Shown here: positions 1 to 9,576 of the stretch, piece by piece
Position numbering within the stretch: the first letter of the stretch is position 1
How the letters are laid out: each line of letters opens with the position of its first letter
Assembly: GCA_037074765.1 (NCBI GenBank)
Contig: JBAMDO010000452.1
Coordinates: forward strand, 1 to 17,762
Length of the DNA stretch: 17,762 nucleotides
From: Mansonella perstans
Lineage: Eukaryota > Nematoda > Chromadorea > Rhabditida > Onchocercidae
Reading direction: 5' to 3'
The notes under the pieces: generated by a model
What the model was told of the DNA's origin: nothing
Database searches by the model: none
What the model saw: only the letters and a program-made list of their open reading frames with translations
Translations under genes and position numbers: made by a program

Positions 1-704
1 AAAAATGCTAGTACTGCAGAGAATGGTACGTATCCCAAAATTATTTTTTTAATTAATGTGTTGAAGATACTAGTAATTAACAAGATTTTAAATCCATAAA
101 GTCTCATCATTCTTCAGCATCAATTGGATGTGGATAGGTGGGACGTGACGCGAATCTAAATATATCTTGACAGTCTAAGGTCAAAAAATGTAGACAGGGT
201 CATCTGTCGTGAAGACAATCCAAGTATTACGATAAAATATAATTGTGCTACCGGGTTGTCGTGGAAATTTACTTTTTTTGCAGCAACAACTAAACGTAAT
301 GCTGGTCGCACGGATGTGGAAAGTGATGAAGATTTACGAGCTCAAAGTTCATAAGGACATTAATGAGGATGTAATTATTCCATTATATTCCAGTCCCAGC
401 CATTTTGCATACAGTGTTGGGAAAGTATTGATGAGTCTGATAAATTCCAAACAATTTACTTGCATTGTGCTATTAGTATTTTAGAATGGAATTTTATGAT
501 CTTCAAATCGAAGGATTCATTATTGTATATTAAACACCAAAAACAGTTGCTTTTATTTCCGAATTTGTTGAACATGGAAATTCCTCCGATGCCCGAGCCA
601 ATAATGAATGCTGATGGAAGTGAGCAACGACTTATAATAACTAGCATTGATGTTGAAAATTTCATGTCTTATTATGAAAACATGTTTTGGATCCTTTCCA
701 TCAG
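1..704 (+). pseudogene. smc-4: SMC4 pseudogene N-terminal exons
   Basis: An exon ends at 25 with a GTACGT donor (phase 1). The next starts at 284 after a T-rich tract ending in GCAG, and the phases agree, giving an acidic stretch with TTKRNAGRTDVESDEDL. It hits TAA at 352-354, and acidic coding-like sequence (DINEDVI) continues in another frame. A third exon, roughly 545-704, carries EIPPMPEPIMNADGSEQ followed by LIITSIDVENFMSYY, matching the SMC4 region just before the ATPase head. A single-base shift at 676-681 throws the final HVLDPFHQ out of frame before the GTAAAC donor at 705. The exact 3' end of exon 2 is unclear (possible donor near 425). The first codons of the gene lie off the left edge. 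Confidence 0.75.
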
Positions 705-927
705 GTAAACTTGGATTTTTTTGCTTAGTTCAAAATAAGTAAATATAATAAAGCGCATTGAATCTGCATCAGTATAATTGGTAATTCTTTAAGGCATGCC
801 ATTCGAGGAACTAGATCCTCCAGAAATTGAATAAATAAAATGAATTTAGTTCTAACTTTAAATTTGCAAAGTCCCAGATATGGAATTCATATCCTGTCAC
901 TTATTTTTCATACATCGAATTTTGCAG

Positions 928-1118
928 AATTTTTCGGCTATAATTGGTCCCAATGGTAGCGGAAAAAGTAATATAATTGATTGTTTGCTATTTGTATTTG
1001 GTTATCGTGCATCTGAAATTCTTTCCAAGAAAATAAGTGTTCTGATTCATTCCTCAGCTGGCCGCGAAAATCTATCAAGTTGTACTGTTATAAAAATTTC
1101 CAGAAAATTATTGATTCA
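928..1118 (+). pseudogene. smc-4: SMC4 pseudogene Walker A exon
   Basis: The exon follows the acceptor TTTTGCAG. It reads NFSAIIGPNGSGKSNIID, containing the complete Walker A (P-loop) ATP-binding motif GPNGSGKSN, then FVFGYRA, LSKKISVLIHSSAG and LSSCTV, all diagnostic of SMC4 over other SMC proteins. The junction with the previous exon is phase 0 (HQ|NFS). After SCTV the frame is lost near 1088-1098; FQKIIDS then appears in a different frame just before the donor GTATGT at 1119. The ATP-binding motif is therefore intact but sits in a gene that cannot be read through. Confidence 0.92.
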
Positions 1119-1318
1119 GTATGTGCATAATAAGTTAGTTTAGTAAGTAAATAAAATTGCTGCTGACAGATAAAAACTTTTTGGTTAAATAAGATAATTT
1201 GCTTTTTATGCAACATCTTTTATTTTTACGGTTGCGAAGCTCAAAAATTGGTTATAATCGCTTGTGAAGACTCTAAATCTTAGTTATAAAATATTCCTCT
1301 GACATTTGTTGTTTTTAG

Positions 1319-1711
1319 CCTGATAGGAACTATGAAATTGTGCATCCAGTCAGTTTACTATCAGTAGAACTGCATTTCGTGACAACACCTCAAAATATAT
1401 TTACAACGGTAAAACAATGCAGTTCAAAGATATCGCTCTATTGCTGCGAAATATTGGAATCGATCTCATTCATAATCGCTTTCTCATCCTGCATGTATTG
1501 CAATGCACTCCTGCATATTATCCAATATTATTTTGCCTCTTATTCATAATTCTTATTTGATTGATTATTTCGATGTTTTCTGCATTGTGATAACAGTACT
1601 TCTTAAGGTGAAGTCGAACAAATTACTTTGATGAAACCGAAAGCTTTAAATGAAAATGATGATAGCATGTTAGAATATTTAGAAAGCATCATCGGTTCGA
1701 GTAGGCTTAAA
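1319..1711 (+). pseudogene. smc-4: SMC4 pseudogene N-lobe exons (two)
   Basis: The first exon (1319-1494) starts PDRNYEIVHP, then shifts by one base at about 1349-1353 and reads ISRTAFRDNTSKYIYNGK, FKDIALLLRN and NRFLIL. Its last codon is CAT before GTATTG where the family has Gln. The second exon (about 1607-1711) reads GEVEQITLMKPKALNENDD, then MLEYLESIIGSSRLK. Its acceptor is weak (CTTAAG), and the codon for Gly straddles the AG, which suggests a lost base. The donor is GTTATT. These two exons match the SMC4 N-terminal lobe and the start of the coil almost residue for residue. Confidence 0.9.
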
Positions 1712-1868
1712 GTTATTGTTTCTCTTTTTTTGTTTTTAGCCTTGTTAAGCTAATTTCTTCTACTATTTTTAACCATGTTTGTTTTATTTTTTTCAAAAAA
1801 TTGCTAGATCGCTATATGTATTTTGCTGGAAATTTTATTTTCAAGGGTAAGCGAATTCTGATTTTAAG

Positions 1869-2606
1869 TTTCCAATTGAAACGATTCAGCGGAAAATTGA
1901 TCAGTTGCAAGAAAAACGTTTTGCGCAATTGAATCGCACTAAATTTGCGGAAAAGGAAAAAAACGATGCTGAAGGTCTGATGGAAAATTTAATTACAGAC
2001 CTTCGTATTGACAATGGTATCACACTAACGAAGAATCGTTTGTTGCAAGCTGATTGGTAAATTTTTCATTTTTTAACGTCAGAATATAGAAATATAATAC
2101 GATAAATAAAGTATATATATTTCGCTATATTTTACTTCAAATTAAGATTTTAAAATTTGAAGGTTCAATTTTTTGATACAAGATTAAATTGGAACTGAAG
2201 ACAGATGAGGAAAGGAAAGTAGAGCTTGAGAAGGATCTGGAAGGCACAAAAAACGACAAGCATTAACTTTGCAAAAAAATAGGAAAGATGAACAGAAACA
2301 TTTGCTTGAACGATATATCAAAATTGATTGCTTTATACTTTACCGAAAGTTCCTGTGGTATAATTTACTAGATTCTGGTTTGTTTTTTGCGGTCCAAATT
2401 TTGCTTTATGCATAAGATAAAAATTTAGTTCTTATTGTCATTATTCTTCTTTCAGATCCTTTGAAAAAACGCTACAAGAATACGAAAAAACGAAGCATCA
2501 ACTTAATGAATTGGAACAAGCGGAACAAAAGCGCAAAGCTGAGTTATTTCGCCTCAATGATAGGAAAAAGAAATTGATTAATGCCATAGCGAATCACGAG
2601 AAAAAG
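1869..2606 (+). pseudogene. smc-4: SMC4 pseudogene proximal coiled-coil exons (three)
   Basis: Exon 1869-2056 is fully open (PIETIQRKIDQLQEKRFAQL onward), continues the preceding exon in phase, and ends at a GTAAAT donor. Exon 2183-2357 begins with KLELKTDEERKVELEKDLEG and stops at TAA 2264-2266; ALTLQKNRKDEQKHLLERY continues in another frame. Exon 2456-2606 has a good CTTTCAG acceptor and GTGATA donor and is fully open (SFEKTLQEYEKTKHQLNELE onward). The Glu/Lys/Leu-rich composition is that of the SMC arm. The junction 2056/2183 is out of phase as it stands. Assignment to SMC4 rests on order and composition. Confidence 0.82.
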
Positions 2607-2907
2607 GTGATAATTAAAACTAAGTTTATACAAATTACAGAGATAGAGATATTATCATTTTTTGATTTGTCATTTGCATAATTCATGATTAAATTGTTTG
2701 ATTTATATCAAATTATACATATATTCTAAACTTTCACCAAAAAATTACACGTAGTCTTAAACAGCATTACTAAATTGATGCTAAGTACATTCGATAGTAT
2801 ATCATTTCATTGGAAGAAGTGTCAATTTTTTTTAGACCATGTCAAAGTACAGAAACATATATTTCAAGTAAGTGCAAACAAATGTGGAACTATTTTTTCA
2901 TTCTGGC

Positions 2908-3417
2908 TGTCGGGAAAGTTGTTGTCTCATGGCACCCAAGAATTATTGTTGGGAAAATTGTGTTGAGTTGAATTGATTGTGGTTTGGATTAGATTTGTGT
3001 GATTAGATTGAGTTGCGGAAACACTTCAAACTTGGGTAATTAAACCTTTATTAGAAACATTAACTAGCGCGGACGTAAATTGGAATTAACATAACAACGC
3101 GGACGTGTACGATGCGAAATATAATGATAACACGAAAAACGTGACGCAAATCGAATAAGAAAAAAATTATTACAATAAAAGGGAGTGCGAATTGATGCCA
3201 ACCAGTTGAGATGATGAAAGCAATTCATGGTGCTTGTGGAAGATTGGCAGTTTATATAGGGGGAGAAAATGAAGTGGTTAATGGTTTAATACAATGGACC
3301 AAAGATCATAGTAGTAGAAGAGGAAGATAGTTTATATAGGGGGAGAAGATGAGTCATGGAAAGTATTCCCTTTTAATTTGTGTAAAATTTATTTTAAATT
3401 TCGCGACTTTTGCGACA
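2908..3417 (-). mobile_element. Solo LTR of a BEL/Pao-type retrotransposon, antisense
   Basis: A 510-bp segment within a pseudogene intron is flanked by perfect 5-bp duplications CTGGC (2903-2907 and 3418-3422). Read on the minus strand it begins TGTCGC and ends CCCGACA, the same TGTCG...CGACA termini as the BEL LTRs at 7372 and 11089. It contains two TATATAAAC boxes in a duplicated module and AATAAAGGTTTAATTA (polyadenylation-like, minus strand of 3047-3052 and neighbours). No internal coding sequence is present, so this is a solo LTR left by LTR-LTR recombination. The sequence relates to, but is well diverged from, the complete LTRs in this window, and is closer in its U3 to the fragment at 10462-10830. 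Confidence 0.9.
3249..3347 (-). promoter_or_regulatory. Duplicated TATA module of the solo LTR
   Basis: Two exact 19-bp copies, at 3249-3267 and 3329-3347 (80 bp apart), each contain TTTATATAGGGGGAG, which on the minus strand is CTCCCCCTATATAAA. A polyadenylation-like AATAAA lies downstream on the minus strand, so this is the probable core promoter of the LTR. Transcription from it would run antisense through pseudogene exons at 2606 and below. Activity is an inference. Confidence 0.55.
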
Positions 3418-3718
3418 CTGGCTAGTGTATATCTAGAATCACTATTTTCCTAACTAATGCATCGAAATTAATTAAGAAGGAAGTTTAGCTCGTATATATA
3501 CCTTTAGGAGTTTCACGTATGACGGTTTCTTGAGAATGGAATATTTTTTGCATCGAACTATGGAACATTCTGATGTTGTGATAAACTAGTAGATAAAATA
3601 TTTATTTTGGGGGGAAAAAATATTTTTCTTTCATTTACTATTCACTATTTTATAGTGAGTTTTCTTAATTCTAATTTCTTGCATTAAATACTTTTGGACT
3701 TTATTAATTATATTCCAG

Positions 3719-4687
3719 ATATCTGAATTGAAACAATTATCAAACTAAAGCAAAGAGCAAACTTGAGGGATATCGAGAAATATTAAGTGGAATTGATGAT
3801 GTGATGCTGAAAAGCAAGTCAAAGTAACACTTTGATTATTTAATGATCATGTTTCTATCATGTTGTTTAAGCTTATAGTTTATGTTGAAATCATATTGTA
3901 GGTCGATGTCCACTAAAAAAATTGCAAAAGCAAACTGCCCAATTTCAAGGTCCGAAAAAGATACTAGAGGAACAACTTGGCGAACTTACAGCTAAGGAGG
4001 ATGAGGCATGCAGCAAGATTAGCGCATTACTTTCTACATATTTGGGAAACATCCACAGTATTCATAAATCGTCGTCTTAAAACTTAAAACTGAAAAAAGA
4101 CCTGTAATTGAAAGGATGAAAACTTGTAAGTTTGAAAAACACGTTTTTAAATGATATATATAATGAAGCTGATGTGAAATTTAATTTTTCAGTTAACATT
4201 AGCACAGGAAGCACTATAGTTGATGTGTGGAGAAGAGGAAAGAGAGAAGAAAAAACTTTCGGAAATTCAAACATCCCTCGGTGATGTAAAAACTCCTTTT
4301 GAATCCAAAATAAAGTGTGTCAATATTTTTTATCATAATAAACATGAAATGGTTGTGCGCTAAAGATAATACATCTGATAATTGCCGATTTACTTTAGAC
4401 AAACCAAATATTTGTAATAATATTAAGAATCATAGAAAGAGGTCTTTTTTTTCATTTATTTTGAGAAGAAGTTTTGGCTTGAAGAAATTGTTGAATTTAC
4501 ATTGCTCGTATGGTAATAAAATTTGCAACTAGTGGAATTTGTTTTTTGAATGAACTGGACTCCGCAAATGGTTTCATGTTAAATATTTTCAGTGATCATA
4601 GTAAAATAAGGCAGGCAATTCCAAAATCGATAAGGAACTTGATAATGCCATGTTCGAGTTAACAATAAACGGAAAAAAGAAATAGAG
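3719..4687 (+). pseudogene. smc-4: SMC4 pseudogene mid coiled-coil exons (four)
   Basis: Exon 3719-3823 (acceptor ATTCCAG) joins the 2606 exon in phase 0 and reads ISELKQL, then TAA at 3746. SKLEGYREILSGIDDVMLKS follows in another frame. Exon 3902-4125 holds KKILEEQLGELTAKEDEACS and ends at a GTAAGT donor after a frame change. Exon 4193-4314 (acceptor TTTTTCAG) has an in-frame TAG at 4217 and reads EEEREKKKLSEIQTSLGD. A remnant from 4593 reads KIDKELDNAMFELT and stops at 4687, with no clear donor. All are arm-like coiled coil. The 4315-4592 stretch shows no recognisable exon. Confidence 0.72.
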
Positions 4688-4968
4688 TGCGCTGAAAGTG
4701 TTCGTTTGATATTTGTTTAATAAAAATACGAAATTCTAAAAACAATAATATACGCATTAATCTGTGTATAACATTGTTTAGGTAGAAATCCTTATTTGAA
4801 AAGGATTTCTTTTTTCCTGCAATTTCATTTGAAATTCTAAACATAATTCTAGTTTTTATAGTGGATTTCAATTTTAGCTTTATTCAGAAATTAGACTGTT
4901 TCCTTTATTTGTATGCTTCCAGAAAAATTCCATTTTCAAATTTGATTTTCTATAAAAGTGTTATTTAG

Positions 4969-5098
4969 GTTCAGCAATGTATGGCGAGATTCGAGCAGAA
5001 GCGGCGAACGATGGAGGCATTTCAGAGTCAGAACAACGTATTGAGGCGCTTGATGTCCGAGAAATTTTGGAAACATACCGGGGATATATGGACGTTTT
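4969..5098 (+). pseudogene. smc-4: SMC4 pseudogene exon leading into the hinge
   Basis: The acceptor is TTATTTAG and the donor GTAAGT. The exon reads RFEQKRRTMEAFQSQNNVL and RLMSEKF. A one-base shift at about 5065-5069 then gives GNIPGIYGRF in the next frame. That block is the conserved entry into the SMC4 hinge (family pattern GRIPGIYGRLGDLGAID), so the shift lies inside a strongly conserved motif. The joined phase with the following exon is 0. Confidence 0.85.
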
Positions 5099-5278
5099 GT
5101 AAGTTTCCAATTTCCAAAAAAGGATCGATTTTAAGATTGTATTGCTCCTTACTAATTTCTAGTATTCCGGCATAGGTTACACTTATGTGTGAATTGGAAG
5201 GTAGTTAAATTTTTCAGAATTTAAATTATAAACATTCAAATGTTCTAAAAAACCTCAATATGTTTGTTTTTGCCATAG

Positions 5279-5481
5279 GTTGATCTTGATGCAATTGATG
5301 AAAAGTATGATGTCGCCATTTCGACAACATGTAGATCTGTGGATTATATCGTAGTTAATAACGTTGGCACTGCTCAAATGTGCGTGGAATTTCCGAGACG
5401 TGAGAATTTGGGCATCGCTTTTTTCTTGACACTTGATAAGCAAGAGAGACTTCGTCCGTATATGGCAAAGCTAACCTCTAC
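5279..5481 (+). pseudogene. smc-4: SMC4 pseudogene hinge exon (intact frame)
   Basis: This is the best preserved exon of the locus. After the acceptor GCCATAG it reads VDLDAIDEKYDVAIS, then VDYIVVNNVGTAQMCVEF, ENLGIAFFLTLDK and MAKLTST without a stop, ending at a consensus GTACGT donor in phase 2. It corresponds to the first half of the SMC4 hinge, which dimerises with the SMC2 hinge. The family usually has FLKR where this copy has FPRR. Confidence 0.93.
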
Positions 5482-5596
5482 GTACGTTGACTGGCAGATA
5501 TTGAATATAAAAGTTACTTTAGAGAATTTTGACATTGAAATGAACTGCAATTTTTTATTATTAAGATAACTTCGCTCACTGAAATTAATTTTTCAA

Positions 5597-5825
5597 ATCT
5601 GAAAGTGCACCTCGATTATTTTATTTAATTCGTTAGCAGATCCCACGGTACTACCTGCATTACATTTTGCGTTGCGTGATATTTTGGTGGCAAATGATAT
5701 TACGTGATATTTTGGTGGCTGCAACGCGTATTGGTATGGGTGGCAGGAACGTTATCGAGTGGTTACGCTGAAAGGAGTAGTTGAAACAAGTGGTTCTATG
5801 ACAGGTGATGAAGATCTGAACGGAG
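5597..5825 (+). pseudogene. smc-4: SMC4 pseudogene second hinge exon, lost acceptor and 28-bp duplication
   Basis: Coding similarity starts at 5597 (SESAPRLFYLIR) in exact phase with the 5481 donor, but the preceding bases are TTTTTCAA where an acceptor needs CAG. A one-base loss near 5634 precedes DPTVLPALHFALRDILVAND. A 17-bp sequence CGTGATATTTTGGTGGC occurs at 5675-5691 and again at 5703-5719, a 28-bp offset that breaks the frame and yields a TGA. ERYRVVTLKGVVETSGSMTG then follows, matching the family block RWRVVTLQG...SGTMTGG. The donor is GTGCTC. Confidence 0.9.
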
Positions 5826-5903
5826 GTGCTCACTTTTATTTGATAAATTGTATTAACTAATGATATTTGATAATTATGATGAATATTTTATGTGTTTGTA
5901 GAG

Positions 5904-6964
5904 GTAGATTTGGCCAAACCGTCAAATTTGACACTTCGAAAAAATCTACTCAAGAGGTTGTTGAGCTACAGAACTTATTGACTAAAGAACAGAATCGATT
6001 GAATGATTTGCCAAGTGTCATTAATCAGGTTCATATTTAGATTTTATTTTCAAGATCTACAGTTAAATTTATTTTTTAAATTATAGCAAATCATAATTTA
6101 TCAGATTGACAGTGAAAGTTTTCGTTTTCTCCAAATGAATTTTGATTTAACTTACTCGATTTTCGCATAATGTCGCTTCAAGCTAATTACGATAGATTGA
6201 CGAAAAATGAACGGATTTTATCAAATGATATTGAACCTCTCGAAAGAAAAGTAGTTGATCTTGAGCACAGGTTGGCGGAGCAAACGACTAGCGTTCGTAT
6301 AGATGAGAGAGTTATGTAGCGTAAAAAGGCTAAAATTGAAGAACTTATGAAAGGTTTAATTCTTCAGTGACATTGATTTCTTTCAAGAGATTGAAAAACT
6401 AATCTTTCAATCTCTCATAAGTATAATAACAATCATTCTTCCAGCTCATGATAAAGCATTAAGAGCAACTGATAAAATACATACAAAAATGATTGAAATA
6501 AACGCTAAGATCCAGGAGTTTTATGATCGAGTCGTTGGTCCTCACCAAAAGTTGTGGAAGTTCGGGAGAGGTAAGTTTCTTCAGAAAGTATAATTTAGCA
6601 CCTGCATCAAAAAGCAAACCCTTTTCCCAAAGTCAATTGTTTTCAGAGGAAGACGTTCTCCAAACTGAAAATCATTTTAGGAAGGCTCCCTTCGAGGCAT
6701 TTTCCCCCAAAGAGCAGAGTTTACTGAATAATGCTCAACGAAATATGAATAAAGCATTGAACAGGTTTGACAGTTCAGGATTTCTGACACATGAATGAAA
6801 AAATATTGCTTTGTTTAATAACTTGTAATAAGAATTAAATTTGAATAATATTTCAGAAAAAATGATCTTGAAACTTATCAGCATGAAATGATGAGGCAAT
6901 CAAGAAACTTGAATTAACTGAGGATACTCAAGAAGCGGACATTAATTGGTTAACGAAGGAAAAA
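5904..6964 (+). pseudogene. smc-4: SMC4 pseudogene distal coiled-coil exons (five)
   Basis: Exon 5904-6028 (GRFGQTVKFDTSKKSTQEVV onward) is open. Exon 6182-6353 (ANYDRLTKNERILSNDIEPL onward) has one in-frame TAG at 6317-6319. Exon 6445-6570 is open and in phase 1 on both sides. Exon 6647-6764 is open (EEDVLQTENHFRKAPF to NNAQRNMNKALNR) and in phase with both neighbours. Exon 6857-6964 reads KNDLETYQHEM, shifts, meets TAA at 6915, and continues as DEAIKKLELTEDTQEAD. These are the returning arm of SMC4. Splice sites are mostly consensus (TTTTCAG, TTTCAG, GTAAGT). The weak 6182 acceptor is TTCAAG. Confidence 0.82.
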
Positions 6965-7277
6965 GTACAAACGAGTAATTTTAATCACTTCATTAAAAAT
7001 AGTCAGTGAATTTCGAAGCAAATGAAAGTAGGAAGGAGGGATTTTGGCATGAGCATTGTTTTCTCTTTTTTTTTTGTTATAATTTTTAAGAAAAAAACCA
7101 TTGCCGGTATCACAACATATACATATTCTTCTGCTATCCATCTTCAGTAGTATCTTTTTTTTTTTTTTGTGTATTTATTTTAGCAATGAATTCATTAGAC
7201 ATATCTTATGTCGCAGTTGACTTTAAACTTGACCAGATCAAGGATAATACAAAGCTTATACATCATAAATTTTACAG

Positions 7278-7371
7278 AAATTGATGAAAGAAGCTGAAGT
7301 TAAAGTGAAAGAGGCATTTAACAAAAACTGAACTGAACGCTGAAGAAGTTGAGCTTAGAAAGAAATGTACT
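7278..7371 (+). pseudogene. smc-4: SMC4 pseudogene exon, 5' half, cut by the BEL element
   Basis: After the acceptor TTTTACAG the exon reads KLMKEAEVKVKEAF and then TGA at 7329-7331. In the shifted frame it reads TELNAEEVELRKKCT up to the retroelement boundary at 7372. The last five bases, GTACT, are the target-site duplication. The same reading frame resumes at 11812, which proves that the element entered coding sequence. Confidence 0.88.
7367..7371 (+). repeat. Target-site duplication GTACT, left
   Basis: The GTACT immediately before the 5' LTR is matched exactly by GTACT at 11807-11811 after the 3' LTR. Five base pairs is a usual duplication size for BEL/Pao integration. Removing the element and one copy restores a continuous SMC4 exon, which supports both boundaries independently. 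Confidence 0.92.
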
Positions 7372-8090
7372 TATCGCGAATTTCATAACGTGAAACTTCC
7401 AATAACTCAATAAATTAAATTGTAAATAAATGTTAATAACATTGTAAGGTATTTAACTAAAGTTACATTTTTAGATTTATTTCCATGTTCTTTGTTGATA
7501 TATAAATTCACATCCTTTTTATAGCAACAGCTTAAGATATCTATCTACAACAAAGGTTTTGTATTGTACTTTCAAACTTCTCTCCTACAGTAAGCTAACA
7601 AAGCAGCGGCTACGGCGCTATACTACCATACAAAAGGCCATTGTCTTAAGCAATTAATTCCTCCTCTTCATCTAGTGTAAACGTCAATCTTTCCACCAAT
7701 AGCATCTTTGTTTATTCTTACAAGTACCTTGGTATCGCTATGAAGGCGTTGCTTCTGCTGTTGTAAATCATCTGCTCTCAACTTGTAAATCATCTATTCT
7801 TAACCATAATTAATCTCCTCTTTATCACTTTAACGTCAGGATCTTTGTAATAACCTTTAATCCCGCCTCTCCTACGACTGTATATAGACACTCGATCCAC
7901 AAATTGCAACCTTTTCGTACATTGTACAATCTCATACTCAGTGATTGGTCAGTACGTTCTAATAAAGGTTTTATTATCCGAGCTCGAGGTATTTCCGCAA
8001 ACGATCAATTCAACTCAATACAACGCTCCCTGACAAACCTGCTGGAAAAATATTGGCAGATGTCGACCTCTCGCAAGAATTTTCACGACA
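7372..8090 (+). repeat. 5' LTR of the BEL/Pao element
   Basis: About 719 bp, starting TATCGCGAA (the 3' copy starts TGTCGCGAA, so the terminal TG is mutated here) and ending TTTTCACGACA. It contains a TATATAGA box at 7881-7888 and AATAAA at 7961-7966 about 75 bp downstream, a plausible U3-R layout. My hand alignment to the 3' LTR finds roughly 34 differences, mostly transitions, plus a few single-base indels. Confidence 0.93.
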
Positions 8091-8095
8091 AAAAC

Positions 8096-8111
8096 TAGTG
8101 CCGGAGGTGAG
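8096..8111 (+). other. Candidate primer-binding site
   Basis: Five bases after the 5' LTR lies TAGTGCCGGAGGTGAG. A primer site normally starts TGG (complement of tRNA CCA); this one has TAG, one base off. The tRNA cannot be named from memory with confidence. Position and partial match are the only support. Confidence 0.35.
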
Positions 8112-8115
8112 ATGC

Positions 8116-9465
8116 ATGATGTCAAGTAACATAATCGCCAGTATACAATCAGAAAACAGAAGTTAGCTTCTCTTCTACAAGAAATAAATTCCCTGGAACT
8201 TGAATCTCCGGTTTTAAATGCGCCATTAGGACAACAGGGAAAGGTCTATACCACGAGGAGAAAAGTTCTCGCGGATAAAATAGATAGGATAAATTTATGC
8301 GTTGATTCACTTGAAAAGGCTAACAACAAGTGGTTCAACTACCTTCAAACAATCACCCCAGCGAAAAGAAGGAAAGAAGAAAAAATCTATGAAACAGTCA
8401 CGGAGGGTGAACACGGTTTATTTCAACTGATCCATGAGGTAAAGAAATCGCTGGTAGCATTAACGAAGGATAAGGAGGAAGCCGAACAAAATTTAGAAAT
8501 GCTATTAATAACCAAAAGTAAGGAACAGGAGAGATCAATTCCTCCTTCAAACGTTTCTATCAATCTTCCCCAATTATTCTTACCTATTTTAAACGGTGAC
8601 TCAAGGCAATGGCGACAGTTTTGGAGTGGCTTCAGTGCAGCAATAGATTCACAAGCAATTTCGGAAATTCAGAAACTAAATTCCTTATATTCGTGCCTGA
8701 AAGGTAATGCATTACAAGCCGTATCAGGATACGACATAGCACCGGAAAACTACGAAGTGATTAAGTGACTACTCAAAGAAAAATATGGTGACCCTTCGAC
8801 AATATCGACACTACTGTATAATGAATTCCAGTCCATCAAAAGAAATGAAAAGGATTGGATTACAACTGTCGAGAACATCGAACGAGTCTAACGCCAACTG
8901 GAAGCTCCAGGAGAAAACCTGGAGCATTCAAGCATTGAAACTACAATAGAAAGCAAGCTGCCATCTTGGATTCTGAAGAAAGTATATACTCAGAAAACAG
9001 AAGATATGCCTTGGTCAATTTCAAAATTAAGAAATTTCTTTTTAAAACTAGCTAAGGCGGATCAGCAAGTAAAAATTAGTCAGAGTTCACTCACCGTGCT
9101 GAAAATAAACTTACAATTATCAAATCTGAACAAAAGCGAAAATACGACTCAGGAGGAACCTCAGCATTGTCAACAATACGAACTAATCAAAATTCACAAC
9201 AATCTACAGTAACTAAAAAGGGACCGTGCATATTTTGCACTGGGGACCACTGGGATAGCGATTACGACATCTATCCTACTGCTAAAACTCGAATAAATCG
9301 CCTCAAGATACTGAAGAAATGCATAGTTTGTTTTAAAAACAGTCATAATGGAGAAAAATGTAAAGTGAAAAAACAATGCTTCTACTGTAAAGCTTCGCAT
9401 AACAGTGCCTGTGTGGGAAAAGAGGTATATCCACCTCACAAGAGGAGTGTTCGACACAAGTGAAA
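8116..9465 (+). pseudogene. gag: BEL/Pao gag remnant
   Basis: Gag forms the capsid-like particle of the element. Candidate starts lie at 8116 and 8119, and the frame shifts near 8155. A long open stretch follows, through a Leu/Lys-rich N-terminal helical part to a DUF1759-like core with FNGD-type ILNGDSRQWRQFW (8590-8630) and LKGNALQAV. In-frame stops fall at 8766-8768 (TGA) and 8889-8891 (TAA). A shift near 9170 leads to the Cys/His region at about 9227-9430 with CIFC, CIVC and CFYC pairs, typical of BEL gag zinc knuckles. It ends at a TGA at 9461-9463. At least two stops and two shifts make it non-functional. Confidence 0.87.
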
Positions 9466-9576
9466 GAGTGTTCGGCATACTCTACATCTACGATTCAAAA
9501 CGACACAAAAAGGGGAACTCTACTTTTATGTAAAAAGATAAAGGTCTTCAATCCGTCGCAACCCCAATGACAATAA

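Noticed and set aside
796..834. Short frame encoding MPFEELDPPEIE between SMC4 exons
   Set aside because: Looks protein-like but is only 12 codons, has no splice context and does not match SMC4 at that place.
2775..2966. Open frame spanning the left edge of the solo LTR
   Set aside because: It crosses from intron sequence across the CTGGC duplication into the LTR and has no coding character.
9194..9478. Minus-strand open frame of 94 codons
   Set aside because: It lies opposite the gag Cys/His region, whose CIFC/CIVC/CFYC pattern is diagnostic; the minus-strand reading has no recognisable feature.
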